DNA of 64,000 bases from Sphingomonas sp. 28-63-12 (GTDB lineage: Bacteria; Pseudomonadota; Alphaproteobacteria; Sphingomonadales; Sphingomonadaceae), in NCBI GenBank assembly GCA_002281535.1, contig NCGD01000009.1, forward strand, positions 41,992 through 105,991, in the 5' to 3' direction. The position numbers and the translations under genes are program-made. Shown piece by piece: positions 28,057 to 37,507 of this stretch (position 1 is its first letter; each line of letters begins with the position of its first letter). The notes below the pieces were generated by a model. The model worked only from the letters and a program-made list of their open reading frames with translations, did not search any database and was not told the origin of the DNA.

Positions 28057-28293
28057 AATTCGTTGGCCTTCATGAGATGCTTCGTCCGATCAACGCGGGA
28101 GATTTTTCTACCATCTACCGCTTCGACCGGGACGTCCAGCCTGCGCCCGATACAAGCCAAGATTGGTTTGGGTGAAGCGTGGCGATAACGCGATCATGGC
28201 GGTGGTCTTGCGCAGGCTTGCATGACGAAAGTCCTGACAGCGCGGCAAGGCTATGCCAAAGGGGCGGGGAAAATCGCCATCAGGAGAGTTTGC

Positions 28294-29793
28294 ATGCGCA
28301 TCATCGATCATCATATCGCCGGCCCCGCTGGCGCGGCCGCGACGCGGTTCGGCGATGTCTTCGATCCTAACACCGGCGCGGTGCAGGCGCAGGTGCCGCT
28401 TGGCACCCAGGCCGATCTCGATCGCGCGATCGCGGCCGCCCAGGCCGCACAGCCTGGCTGGGCAGCGACCAACCCACAGCGTCGCGCGCGCGTGATGTTC
28501 GAGTTCAAGCGGCTGGTGGAAGCCAATCTGAATGAGCTGGCCCATTTGCTGTCGTCTGAACACGGCAAGGTCGTTGCCGATGCGCGCGGAGATGTGCAGC
28601 GTGGGCTCGACGTGATCGAATTCGCCTGCGGCGTGCCGCATCTGCTGAAGGGCGAATATACGCAAGGTGCCGGCCCCGGGATCGATGTTTATTCGATGCG
28701 GCTTCCGCTCGGCATCGGCGCTGGCATCACCCCGTTCAACTTCCCCGGCATGATCCCGATGTGGATGTTCGGTGTCGCGATTGCGTGCGGCAATGCCTTT
28801 ATTCTCAAGCCCAGCGAACGCGATCCATCGGTGCCGGTGCGGCTGGCGCAGCTGATGGAGGAAGCCGGTGCGCCGGCGGGCATCCTGCAGGTCGTCAATG
28901 GCGACAAGGAAATGGTCGACGCGATCCTCGATCATCCCGCGATCAGCGCGGTCAGCTTTGTCGGCTCGTCGGACATCGCGCATTATGTCTATCGCCAGGG
29001 TGTGGCGGCGGGCAAGCGCGTCCAGGCGATGGGCGGCGCCAAAAATCATGGCGTGATTATGCCCGATGCCGATCTTGACCATGTCGTCGCCGAACTGTCG
29101 GGGGCCGCCTTTGGCTCAGCGGGTGAGCGCTGCATGGCGTTGCCCGTGGTCGTTCCTGTCGGCGAAAAGACGGCTATTTCCCTGCGCGAGAAATTGCTGC
29201 CGGCGATTGCCAAATTGCGCATAGGCGTGTCGACCGACAAGGACGCCGATTACGGCCCGGTCGTCAACGCGGCTCATCGCACCCGCGTTGAAAACTGGAT
29301 CCAGACCGGTGTCGATGAAGGTGCCGAGCTGGTCGTCGATGGGCGCGGCTTCAGCTTGCAAGGGCATGAGAAGGGCTTTTTCATCGGGCCAAGCCTGTTC
29401 GATCACGTCAAGCCGAGCATGGAAAGCTACAAGGAAGAGATTTTCGGCCCCGTCCTGCAAATCGTCCGCGCCGCCGATTTCGAGGAGGCGGTGTCGCTGC
29501 CTTCGCAGCACCAATATGGCAATGGCGTGGCGATCTTCACCCGCAACGGCCATGCCGCCCGCGAATTCGCTGCGCGCGTCAATGTCGGCATGGTCGGCAT
29601 CAACGTGCCGATCCCGGTGCCGGTCGCCTACCACACCTTTGGCGGCTGGAAACGCTCCGCCTTCGGCGACACCAACCAGCACGGCCCCGAGGGCATCAAG
29701 TTCTGGACCAAGATCAAAACGGTTACCCAGCGCTGGCCCGATGGCGGCGTGGGCGATGGCGGCAATGCCTTTGTCATTCCGACAATGGGGTAG
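28294..29793 (+). CDS. mmsA: CoA-acylating methylmalonate-semialdehyde dehydrogenase
   Basis: A 499-residue aldehyde dehydrogenase of the MmsA family, which converts methylmalonate semialdehyde to propionyl-CoA in valine and inositol catabolism. Distinctive features are NFPGMIPMWMF, MGGAKNHGVIMPDAD and the catalytic Cys280 in FGSAGERCMAL, with the C-terminal FGDTNQHGPEGIKFWTK motif typical of MmsA. AGGAGAG precedes the ATG at 28294. A 3-hydroxyisobutyrate-dehydrogenase-like gene lies 11 kb away but is not in the same operon. Confidence 0.93.
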   Translation: MRIIDHHIAGPAGAAATRFGDVFDPNTGAVQAQVPLGTQADLDRAIAAAQAAQPGWAATNPQRRARVMFEFKRLVEANLNELAHLLSSEHGKVVADARGDVQRGLDVIEFACGVPHLLKGEYTQGAGPGIDVYSMRLPLGIGAGITPFNFPGMIPMWMFGVAIACGNAFILKPSERDPSVPVRLAQLMEEAGAPAGILQVVNGDKEMVDAILDHPAISAVSFVGSSDIAHYVYRQGVAAGKRVQAMGGAKNHGVIMPDADLDHVVAELSGAAFGSAGERCMALPVVVPVGEKTAISLREKLLPAIAKLRIGVSTDKDADYGPVVNAAHRTRVENWIQTGVDEGAELVVDGRGFSLQGHEKGFFIGPSLFDHVKPSMESYKEEIFGPVLQIVRAADFEEAVSLPSQHQYGNGVAIFTRNGHAAREFAARVNVGMVGINVPIPVPVAYHTFGGWKRSAFGDTNQHGPEGIKFWTKIKTVTQRWPDGGVGDGGNAFVIPTMG

Positions 29794-29927
29794 CTGCCGC
29801 GCCGGTCATGGTAGGCGTGCGGTCTAGGTCGGGCCGCTAGCCCGCCCGATTTCGGTGCTGCCGCGGCGTGGGCAAGACCTTAACTGGTCTCGCCCGCCCC
29901 CGGCCCCTTGTGCATTGCAACAAAGCA

Positions 29928-31460
29928 ATGCAGCATGCCGCTTACACCGATGGTTGGAGGCTGGCGGACTTAATGGGGTTGACGCGCGCGTTTGATGAGA
30001 TTTGGGGCAATGGCACCGGGCAGGTCGCTCGCTCCGAACTCGCCGCGCTTGGTGACTGGCTGGCGGTGACGCCGCCTGCCGATTTGCGCCGCCGCCAGCA
30101 GGCCGCCGAAGCCACCTTCCGCCAGCTTGGCATTACCTTTGCCGTCTATGGCGAGAGCGAAGCGGCGGAGCGGATCATTCCCTTCGACATCGTTCCGCGC
30201 GTCTTTCTGGCCGATGAATGGGCGCGGCTGTCGGAAGGGTTGGTCCAGCGGGTCGAGGCGATCAACGCCTTTCTCGACGATATCTATGGCGAACGGCGGA
30301 TCATGGCCGAAGGCGTGCTGCCGCCCGATCTGATCTTCGGCAATGCCCAGTTCCGGCCCGAGATTGCGGGAATGCGCCCGCCGCACGGGGTCTGGGCGCA
30401 TATCTGCGGCATCGATCTGGTGCGCACCGGGCCCAATGATTTCTTCGTGCTGGAGGATAATGCCCGCACGCCATCCGGCGTGTCGTACATGCTCGAAAAT
30501 CGCGAGGCGATGCTCAGGCTTTGTCCCGAACTCTTTCGCTCGCTGCGGGTGGCGGCGGTCGACAGCTATCCCGACAAGTTGCTTGAAACGATGCGCTCGG
30601 TCACGCCGCATGGCGCGGGCAACAATCCGGTTTGCGTGGTGCTGACGCCGGGCCATTATAATTCGGCCTATTATGAGCACAGCTTCCTGGCCGACAGCAT
30701 GGGCGTCGAGCTGGTCGAGGCGGCCGATCTGGTCGTCGATGACGATATCGTCTGGATGCGGACGATATCGGGGCGGGTTCGGGTGGATGTGATTTATCGG
30801 CGGATCGATGACGATTATCTCGATCCGTTGGTATTCCGGCCGGATTCGATGCTGGGCGTGCCGGGTCTGATCGCGGCTTATGCCGCCGGCAATGTCGCGA
30901 TCATCAACGCGCCGGGTAACGGCATCGCCGATGACAAGGCGATCTATAGCTATATGCCCGATATCGTCCGTTTCTATTCGGGCGGCGAGGCGAAATTGCC
31001 GAATGTCGAAACCTGGCGCTGCCGCGAGCCGCAGGCGCTGCAATATGTGCTCGATAACCTGCCAGATCTGGTCGTGAAGCTGGTCGATGGCTCGGGCGGC
31101 TATGGCATGCTGGTCGGGCCGACCGCGAGCAAAGCCGAGATCGAGGCCTTCCGTGCCGCGCTGATCGCCGCACCGCACCGCTATATCGCGCAACCGACAT
31201 TGGCGTTGTCGACCGTGCCGACGCTCGCCGATGACGGGCTGTCGCCCCGCCATGTCGATTTCCGGCCGTTTGTGCTGACCGGCGCGAAGGGTGTGCAGGT
31301 CGTTCCCGGCGGACTGACGCGCGTTGCGCTGAAACAGGGGTCGCTGGTCGTCAATTCAAGTCAGGGCGGCGGCACCAAGGATTCGATGGTGCTGCTCGAC
31401 AATGGTGCGCCGAGGGCAGCGCCCGTGACTGACCTGTCCCAGTCGCTGAGCCAGGGCTGA
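29928..31460 (+). CDS. Circularly permuted ATP-grasp protein (type 2)
   Basis: A 510-residue protein of the circularly permuted ATP-grasp family (former DUF404/DUF407). It shows RPEIAGMRPPHGVWAHICGI near residue 140, VLEDNARTPSGVSYMLENR, a PGHYNSAYYEHSFLA segment and the terminal HVDFRPFVLTGAKGVQVVPG. Such proteins are predicted to form amide or peptide bonds with ATP. The start is uncertain: ATGs at 29868, 29928 and 29973 are in frame and none has a strong binding site. Its stop overlaps the alpha-E gene (TGATG), the first coupling in a three-gene unit. Confidence 0.9.
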   Translation: MQHAAYTDGWRLADLMGLTRAFDEIWGNGTGQVARSELAALGDWLAVTPPADLRRRQQAAEATFRQLGITFAVYGESEAAERIIPFDIVPRVFLADEWARLSEGLVQRVEAINAFLDDIYGERRIMAEGVLPPDLIFGNAQFRPEIAGMRPPHGVWAHICGIDLVRTGPNDFFVLEDNARTPSGVSYMLENREAMLRLCPELFRSLRVAAVDSYPDKLLETMRSVTPHGAGNNPVCVVLTPGHYNSAYYEHSFLADSMGVELVEAADLVVDDDIVWMRTISGRVRVDVIYRRIDDDYLDPLVFRPDSMLGVPGLIAAYAAGNVAIINAPGNGIADDKAIYSYMPDIVRFYSGGEAKLPNVETWRCREPQALQYVLDNLPDLVVKLVDGSGGYGMLVGPTASKAEIEAFRAALIAAPHRYIAQPTLALSTVPTLADDGLSPRHVDFRPFVLTGAKGVQVVPGGLTRVALKQGSLVVNSSQGGGTKDSMVLLDNGAPRAAPVTDLSQSLSQG

Positions 31461-32398
31461 TGCTGTCGCGGACCGCCTCCTCGCTGTACTGGCTCGGTCG
31501 CTATGTCGAGCGGGCCGATTTCACCGCACGGCTGGTCGAGGCGACGGTGCGGCTGGATGCCCTGTCGGCGCGCCCGGCAGGTGAAGCGGCGTGGCAGAGC
31601 GCGCTAGCGGTGTCCGAAACCGATGAGGCCTTTGCCGCTAACGGGCAGACCGTCACCCAGGCCCATGTCGCGCGCTTCCTGACGCTGGATTCCAGCCATC
31701 CCGGTTCGATCGTCCGCTGCCTCGACATGGCGCGGATGAATGCCAAGGCGGTCCGCACCGCACTGACCCGCGACGCGTGGACATCGATCAACCGCGCCTG
31801 GCTGATCTTTGGCAATCGTTCCAGCCCGGGCGGCGCGGCGGCGACGCTGAGCCTGGTCGAGGCGGTCAAGGTCGAGACGCTGGGCTTTGAAGGCGCGATG
31901 AACCGAATGCTGCGCAACCATGCCAATGCCTTTATCCGGCTTGGCCAGGCGATCGAGCGCGCCGACAATACCGCCCGGCTGCTCGACGTGAAATATCATC
32001 TGCTGCTGCCGGAGGGCGAGCGCGTTGGCGGCGTGATCGATCGCGATCAATGGACCACGATCCTGCAGACCGTGTCCGCCGTCACCGCCTATCGCTGGCT
32101 GTACAGCGAAGGGCTGACCCCGGCCAATGTGATCGATCTGCTGCTGTGTCGCCAGGAATTACCGCGGTCATTGGCTGGCTGCGTCGAGGAGGTCGTCGAC
32201 ATATTGAGCCTGCTCGCGAAGCGCACCGGTCTGCAGGGGGAGGCCGATCGCATGGCCCGGCTACGCTACACCCGCATGCAGAAGACCGCATCGCGACAGG
32301 TGATCGCCAGCGGGCTCCACCAATATCTCAAGGCGTTCAACGCCGAAAATGCGCTGCTTAGTGCCGCGATTGCGCGCCAGTTCCGGTTCGTCGCATGA
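31460..32398 (+). CDS. Alpha-E domain protein (DUF403)
   Basis: A 312-residue all-helical protein with the alpha-E signature: MLSRTASSLYWLGRYVERAD at the start, NAFIRLGQAIERADNTARLL in the middle and NVIDLLLCRQELPRSLAGC later. The family is uncharacterised but is encoded almost always beside circularly permuted ATP-grasp and transglutaminase genes, as here. The ATG overlaps the upstream stop, and its own end overlaps the next start (ATGA). Confidence 0.93.
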   Translation: MLSRTASSLYWLGRYVERADFTARLVEATVRLDALSARPAGEAAWQSALAVSETDEAFAANGQTVTQAHVARFLTLDSSHPGSIVRCLDMARMNAKAVRTALTRDAWTSINRAWLIFGNRSSPGGAAATLSLVEAVKVETLGFEGAMNRMLRNHANAFIRLGQAIERADNTARLLDVKYHLLLPEGERVGGVIDRDQWTTILQTVSAVTAYRWLYSEGLTPANVIDLLLCRQELPRSLAGCVEEVVDILSLLAKRTGLQGEADRMARLRYTRMQKTASRQVIASGLHQYLKAFNAENALLSAAIARQFRFVA

Positions 32399-33207
32399 GG
32401 CTGTCGATCGATCACCGCACGGTGTATCGCTTCTCCACCCCGCAGGCACGGCTGGTGCAGATGCTGCGAATGACGCCCGGCGACACCCATAATCAGACGA
32501 TTGCGAGCTGGCGGGTCGATGTCGATTGCGATTCTCGGCTCAAGCCGGCGCGCGATGGGTTCGGGAATCGGGTGACGATGCTCTATGCCGACGGGCCGAT
32601 CAGCGCGATCGAGATCGCCGTGGCGGGCGAGGTGCTGACGACTGCGCATGCGGGGGTGATCCACGGGGCGAATGAACCATTTCCGCCCGATCTTTTCCTG
32701 CGCGCAACGCCATTGACCCAGGCCGATGACACGCTGACCGATTTCGCTCGCGACGCAGCGGCGGGGCACGCGATGCTCGATCGGCTGCACGCACTCAATC
32801 ACGCGGTCAATGCCCGCTTTACCTTCTGCCTGCAGCGGCCGGCGCAGGGTCGGACGGCCACGCTCGCCTTTGCTGAGGATCGGGCGACGGCGCGGGATCT
32901 GGCCCATATCTTCATCGCCGCTGCCCGCGCGATCGGTGTCCCGGCGCGCTATGTCTCGGGCTATGGGTTGCTCGCCGCACTCGGCACGAGCCAGCCGACG
33001 CCACACGGCTGGGCAGAGGCGCATGTCGACGGCCTGGGCTGGGTGGCATTTGATCCCAGCATCGGGTTGTGCGCCGGCGAGGACCATGTCCGCGTCAGCG
33101 TCGGTCTCGACTCGGACGGCGCGGCACCGGTCGCTGGCTCGCGACTGGGCGAGGGTGACGAGCAATTGGCAGTCGATGTGCAGGTCGCTGCGCTCGACGA
33201 CCAGTAA
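32395..33207 (+). CDS. Transglutaminase-like cysteine protease family protein
   Basis: A 270-residue protein with a bacterial transglutaminase N-terminal beta domain (MRLSIDHRTVYRFSTP) and a transglutaminase-like core. The expected catalytic Cys position near residue 162 reads ARDLAHIFIAAARAIGVPARYVSGY, with no cysteine; the His in HGWAEAHVDGLGWVAFDP and its Asp are present. In many homologues the segment before the helix reads GVCQDHAH, so a Cys-less, possibly inactive enzyme is suggested. ATGA overlap couples it to the alpha-E gene. Confidence 0.87.
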   Translation: MRLSIDHRTVYRFSTPQARLVQMLRMTPGDTHNQTIASWRVDVDCDSRLKPARDGFGNRVTMLYADGPISAIEIAVAGEVLTTAHAGVIHGANEPFPPDLFLRATPLTQADDTLTDFARDAAAGHAMLDRLHALNHAVNARFTFCLQRPAQGRTATLAFAEDRATARDLAHIFIAAARAIGVPARYVSGYGLLAALGTSQPTPHGWAEAHVDGLGWVAFDPSIGLCAGEDHVRVSVGLDSDGAAPVAGSRLGEGDEQLAVDVQVAALDDQ

Positions 33208-33600
33208 GCAATTGCGCGATCGTCATTGCGCTGGCCATTGCTGCCACCCGCACAATTGACGGCACGGCCGGTGGCGCAGGTGGCCGATCGGGTTTGGATC
33301 ATCGGCACGACATCCCAAGCGTAGCGCAACATTATTATCACGAAATTATAGGTTGTTTCGACTGACTCGATCAATGATACTGGCATTATAAAATACAAAA
33401 TATTAAACCCTAAATAATTGATTTGTAAAATCGCCAAGCAAAAATATGATCAGCCATTATTATTAATTCTATACTATCAAATGATCGGAAAATGATCTAC
33501 ATACATCATTTGAATGACAATCGTCGTAATATTATTGACCTAATGCTTGTGTAGCGACGGCCCTGCATTGAGATATTCAATCTCACAAAGGGGAATACAC
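33208..33600. other. AT-rich intergenic region upstream of the TonB receptor
   Basis: About 390 bp without a gene. From about 33330 to 33545 it is strikingly AT-rich in an otherwise GC-rich window. It includes an 8-bp inverted repeat, CAAATGAT (33478-33485) and ATCATTTG (33505-33512). It presumably carries the promoter of the receptor gene, but I could not pick a clear -35/-10 pair. No coding frame is convincing. Confidence 0.6.
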
Positions 33601-36081
33601 ATGCGTTCGAACTCGGGCTTCCGCCTGCAGCTGCTCTTGGGCGGCGTTCTTCTCGCCAACATGGTTTCACCGGCATTTGCCAAGGCGCCACCAGCCGATT
33701 CGGGCAAGCCAGCCGACGACGCTGCAGTTGCAGCTGATCCCCAGCAGGGGCTTGGCGACATCGTCGTCACCGCAACCAAGCGCGAAACCAATCTGCAGAA
33801 GACGCCGATCGCGATCGCCGTTATCGACAGCGCAGCGATCAAGGATCGTCACATCCAGAGCCTGATCGACCTCGCCGATGGCGGCGTGCCGTCGCTGCGT
33901 ATTGCGACCTTCGAGGCGCGCCAGTCGGCGCTGACCGTGGGTATTCGCGGTATCGTTCCCTTCGACGCCAATCAAACGGCGCGCGACCAGGGCGTCGGCG
34001 TGTATATCGACGGCGTCTATCTGGGCCGCCAGCAGGGTCTCAACGCGGCCTTGTTCGACGTCGAGCGGATTGAAGTGCTGAAGGGGCCCCAGGGCACCCT
34101 GTTCGGTCGCAACACCGAAGGCGGCGCGGTCAGCATCGTCACCAAGGCACCGACCGGCGAATTCGGCGGCAACGCCACCGCAGGCTTCGGCAATTATGGC
34201 AGCTATAACGGCCAGCTCCACCTCAACCTGCCGGCCTATGCCAATTTCGCGGTCAAGCTGGACGGCATCATCCAGCATCAGGACCCAACCACGCGTGACC
34301 CGCTCGCCACGGCGATCGGCTGGAACGCCTATTACCGCGTCGGCGGCCGGATCAGCGCGCGCTGGCAGCCCTTCGACGGCTTCACCGCCGATATCAGCTA
34401 TGACAAGGCGCGTGACGAGAACACGCCGTTCTTCAGCCAGCTGGTCAACTACAACCCGCTCAACCGCACGGTTGGCGTGATCGATACGACCACGAACCGG
34501 ATCGTGTTGCCGGGCAGCCCTGCCGGCGCGCCGAGCTGCACGTCCAGCACGATTTCGGCCACCACCTGCATCGCCCCGCTGCCCGCCCTGGTCGGTGTCC
34601 ATACCAACCGCCAGAGTGTCGCCGATGTTGGCGTGCCGCAGCAATATAGCGTCGACCAGACCGAGGGCGAGAGCATCAAGCTGTCGTACAAACTGTCGCG
34701 GGCACTCGAGCTGCGCTCAATCACCGCATGGCGCAAGGTTGCCACCAATCAGTGGGACAATTCGGGCGGCCCAGAGCGTGTTGCCTTTGCCCCCAATGGC
34801 AATTTCAGCCGCTACAGCCTATCCGATCTGTACCAGAGCCAGTTCAGCCAGGAATTCCAGGCTGTCGGCAGCATCCCGCAGCTCGATTACGTTGCCGGCC
34901 TCTATTATTTCTATGAACAGGCGCGGGAATCGGCCGCCACGCCGTCGACCAACAAATGGAACGCAACCGGCACTGCCTATTCGATCAACAGCTCGATCGT
35001 CAGCGGTGCGATCACCTCGGGCAACCAGGGCTGGGAATATGGCTCGCGCTTCCTGCAGCGCGGCAGCTTTGCCAAGGCGCGTAGCTATGCTGCGTTCGCG
35101 CAGGCAACCTACACGCCTGATTTCGCTCCCGTGCTGCACCTGACGGTTGGCGGCCGCTACACCAAGGACAAGCGCAACGGCACCCTGTACCTGGTGTCTG
35201 GCGTCGCGACCAACTATCAGTTCACCTATGATCGCGGTCGCTTCGATCCGATGGTCACGCTGGCCGTCGATGCTGCCCCCAACGTCAATCTTTACGCCAA
35301 ATATGCGACCGGCTTCCGCGCCGGTGGCGCGAATGATCGGTCATCCAACTTCGGCGCCTTTGGCCCGGAAGCGGTGAAGTCCTATGAAATCGGCGCCAAG
35401 ATGGACCTGTTCGATCACAAGGTTCGCCTGAACCTGGCCGGGTACATCATGGACCGGACGGGGACGCAGACCGATTTCGACAATGTCGATACCAGCCAGT
35501 TCCTGCCAGGTACGACCACGCCGAACCCGACCTTCAACCTGCATACGGAAAACACGGCCAACGCGCCCGGCACCTCGAAAATCCGCGGTGTCGAGGTTGA
35601 TTTCACCGCCCGGCCGATCGATCACCTGACGGTTGGTGCCTCCTATGCCTACACCTACACCAAGGTGCCGCTGACGGCGAACCCGAACCCGGGCCCAACC
35701 TTCGGCGTACTGACCCCGGTGTTCGTGGTCTATACGCCGCCAAGCGCTGCATCGGCCTTTGTCGATTACGCCATCCCGGTCGGTGGTTCGGATACGTCGG
35801 TGCGCATCCATCTGGATGCCAATTATGCCGACGCGCAGTACAGTTTCCAGTCGGAGACGGTGAAGACGGACTCAAGCTTTATCGTCAATGGCCGCATCGC
35901 GCTGACGGATGTGCGCCTGAACGATCATGGTCAGAAGGTCACCTTCTCCTTCTGGACGCGCAATCTATTTGACGAACAGCATATCTATCGTCGCTCGGCT
36001 GCCAATGCCGCCGTGCTGGGCGATTATGCCAACTTCAATCCGCCACGCACCTTCGGCGCGGATGTCGGTTTGAACTTCTAA
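33601..36081 (+). CDS. TonB-dependent outer-membrane receptor
   Basis: An 826-residue outer-membrane transporter. It has a signal peptide (MRSNSGFRLQLLLGGVLLAN), a TonB-box-like segment GDIVVTATKRETNLQKTPIA, a plug domain with RIEVLKGPQGTLFGRNTEGG, and a 22-strand barrel ending in the aromatic-terminated FGADVGLNF. It belongs to the large sphingomonad receptor group that imports complex carbon compounds or siderophores; the ligand is not decidable. It has an AAAGGGG ribosome-binding site and an AT-rich upstream region. A terminator follows. Confidence 0.94.
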   Translation: MRSNSGFRLQLLLGGVLLANMVSPAFAKAPPADSGKPADDAAVAADPQQGLGDIVVTATKRETNLQKTPIAIAVIDSAAIKDRHIQSLIDLADGGVPSLRIATFEARQSALTVGIRGIVPFDANQTARDQGVGVYIDGVYLGRQQGLNAALFDVERIEVLKGPQGTLFGRNTEGGAVSIVTKAPTGEFGGNATAGFGNYGSYNGQLHLNLPAYANFAVKLDGIIQHQDPTTRDPLATAIGWNAYYRVGGRISARWQPFDGFTADISYDKARDENTPFFSQLVNYNPLNRTVGVIDTTTNRIVLPGSPAGAPSCTSSTISATTCIAPLPALVGVHTNRQSVADVGVPQQYSVDQTEGESIKLSYKLSRALELRSITAWRKVATNQWDNSGGPERVAFAPNGNFSRYSLSDLYQSQFSQEFQAVGSIPQLDYVAGLYYFYEQARESAATPSTNKWNATGTAYSINSSIVSGAITSGNQGWEYGSRFLQRGSFAKARSYAAFAQATYTPDFAPVLHLTVGGRYTKDKRNGTLYLVSGVATNYQFTYDRGRFDPMVTLAVDAAPNVNLYAKYATGFRAGGANDRSSNFGAFGPEAVKSYEIGAKMDLFDHKVRLNLAGYIMDRTGTQTDFDNVDTSQFLPGTTTPNPTFNLHTENTANAPGTSKIRGVEVDFTARPIDHLTVGASYAYTYTKVPLTANPNPGPTFGVLTPVFVVYTPPSAASAFVDYAIPVGGSDTSVRIHLDANYADAQYSFQSETVKTDSSFIVNGRIALTDVRLNDHGQKVTFSFWTRNLFDEQHIYRRSAANAAVLGDYANFNPPRTFGADVGLNF

Positions 36082-36128
36082 AGGCCAAAGCGGCGCGCTC
36101 CCCGGCGCGGGCCGTTCGGGAAGCAATC

Positions 36129-36160
36129 GACCCGGTCCTGCTTCGCAGGGCCGGGTCTTT
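36129..36160 (+). terminator. Rho-independent terminator
   Basis: A 12-bp stem (36129-36140 with 36146-36157, one G-T pair), CTTCG loop, then TTTGCGTTT. It ends the TonB-receptor transcript before the convergent kinase gene. Confidence 0.8.
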
Positions 36161-36165
36161 GCGTT

Positions 36166-37506
36166 TCACCCGTGCCCGGGCAGGTCGATCACCACGCGCA
36201 GGCCCGGGCCGGCATCCTCCAGCCGCATCGTGCCATCGTGCAGGCGGACAATGGCCTCCACCAGCGTCAGCCCGAGCCCCTGGCCCGGCAAATGCCCGGC
36301 GGCCTCCAACCGGCCGAACCGGCTGACCACCAGCGCATGGGCCTCGGTGGGAATACCCAGGCCGTTATCGGCGATCGCAATCCGGACGCCGTCGGCGCGC
36401 TGGGTGGCGCTTACCTCGATCCGGGTGCCGATCGGGGTGTGGCGAATGGCATTTTCGATCAGGTTGACGAGCATTTGCCGCAGCAGGTTGAGCTCGCCAC
36501 GCATCGGCAGTGGCCGGCCGGCGGCGACCAGAAGCTGGCGGTCGCTCTCTTCGGCGACGGTGTCGAGTGACTCGGCAACCTCGCCGATCAGCGCACGCAG
36601 GTCGAGGGGGGCAAAGCGTTCGCGGCGATGCCCGCCTTCAATTTCCCAAAGCCGCAACAGGCTGGAAAAAAGGTCGATGATCTGATCGGTCTGGCTGAGG
36701 ATGTCGGCGACGTCGGGGGCAAGGCGCTCGCCTTCGCTTTGGCGGGCAACAGCGGCGATGCGCGATCGCAGCCGCGCCAGCGGGCTCTTCAGCTCATGCG
36801 CCACATCCTTGGCGGCGTGCTTCACATTGGTCATCAGCGCGTCGATCCGGTCCATCATCCGGTTGAAGGCCGCAGCCTGGCGATCGAATTCGCTGTTGGT
36901 GCCGTCCAGCGGTACCCGGCTGTGCAAATTGCCCGCGATCACTGCGTCGACGGTGCGCTGCATGGTGCGCATGCGGCCGCTGATCGCCATCGCCACGGCC
37001 GTCACGCCGGCAAGGAAGATCAGCACGGTGACGATCAGCCCGGTCAGCTGGATGCGGAACATCAAGCTGTCAAAGGCGTGGAGCGAATCATTGTCCGAGA
37101 CGACCACCAGCCGGCCGCCATCGGCGAGCGCCCTCGCTAGCGCACGGCCATGCGTCAGGCCGGGAATCTTCGCCATCTCGCCCAGGTCGGAAAAGCCGAT
37201 CGGCGGGGGCGGCCGGAGCCGGAGGTTGCCCGCCAATTGACGGCCATAGCGATCGATCAGCATGAAATAGAGATCGGCGCTTTCATGATCGTCCAATTCC
37301 GCCTTGATCCATCGGATCATGGCCGGGTTGGCGACACCGTTGCTGATGGCAATGACTTCGTCGATCTCGCCGGCCAGGCGCCGGTCGACTTCATGCGCCA
37401 GCGCGGTGTGCGCGACGCGATAATTGATCACCCGAATGGCAAAGATCGCGATCAGAAAGACGACGACAAAGGTCGCCATGATGGCGCGGAGCGATCGCGC
37501 GCGCAT
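36166..37506 (-). CDS. Sensor histidine kinase
   Basis: A 446-residue membrane kinase: TM1 near residues 9-27, a periplasmic sensor segment, TM2 at ~152-174, a HAMP domain, and an H-box with His237 in AKDVAHELKSPLARL. The catalytic domain has NLIENAIRHT, ADNGLGIP and GQGLGLTLVEAI. It pairs with the response regulator encoded one base upstream. The ligand and target genes are unknown; the convergent TonB receptor is a possible but unproven target. Confidence 0.92.
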   Translation of the reverse strand: MRARSLRAIMATFVVVFLIAIFAIRVINYRVAHTALAHEVDRRLAGEIDEVIAISNGVANPAMIRWIKAELDDHESADLYFMLIDRYGRQLAGNLRLRPPPPIGFSDLGEMAKIPGLTHGRALARALADGGRLVVVSDNDSLHAFDSLMFRIQLTGLIVTVLIFLAGVTAVAMAISGRMRTMQRTVDAVIAGNLHSRVPLDGTNSEFDRQAAAFNRMMDRIDALMTNVKHAAKDVAHELKSPLARLRSRIAAVARQSEGERLAPDVADILSQTDQIIDLFSSLLRLWEIEGGHRRERFAPLDLRALIGEVAESLDTVAEESDRQLLVAAGRPLPMRGELNLLRQMLVNLIENAIRHTPIGTRIEVSATQRADGVRIAIADNGLGIPTEAHALVVSRFGRLEAAGHLPGQGLGLTLVEAIVRLHDGTMRLEDAGPGLRVVIDLPGHG

Positions 37507-37507
37507 G

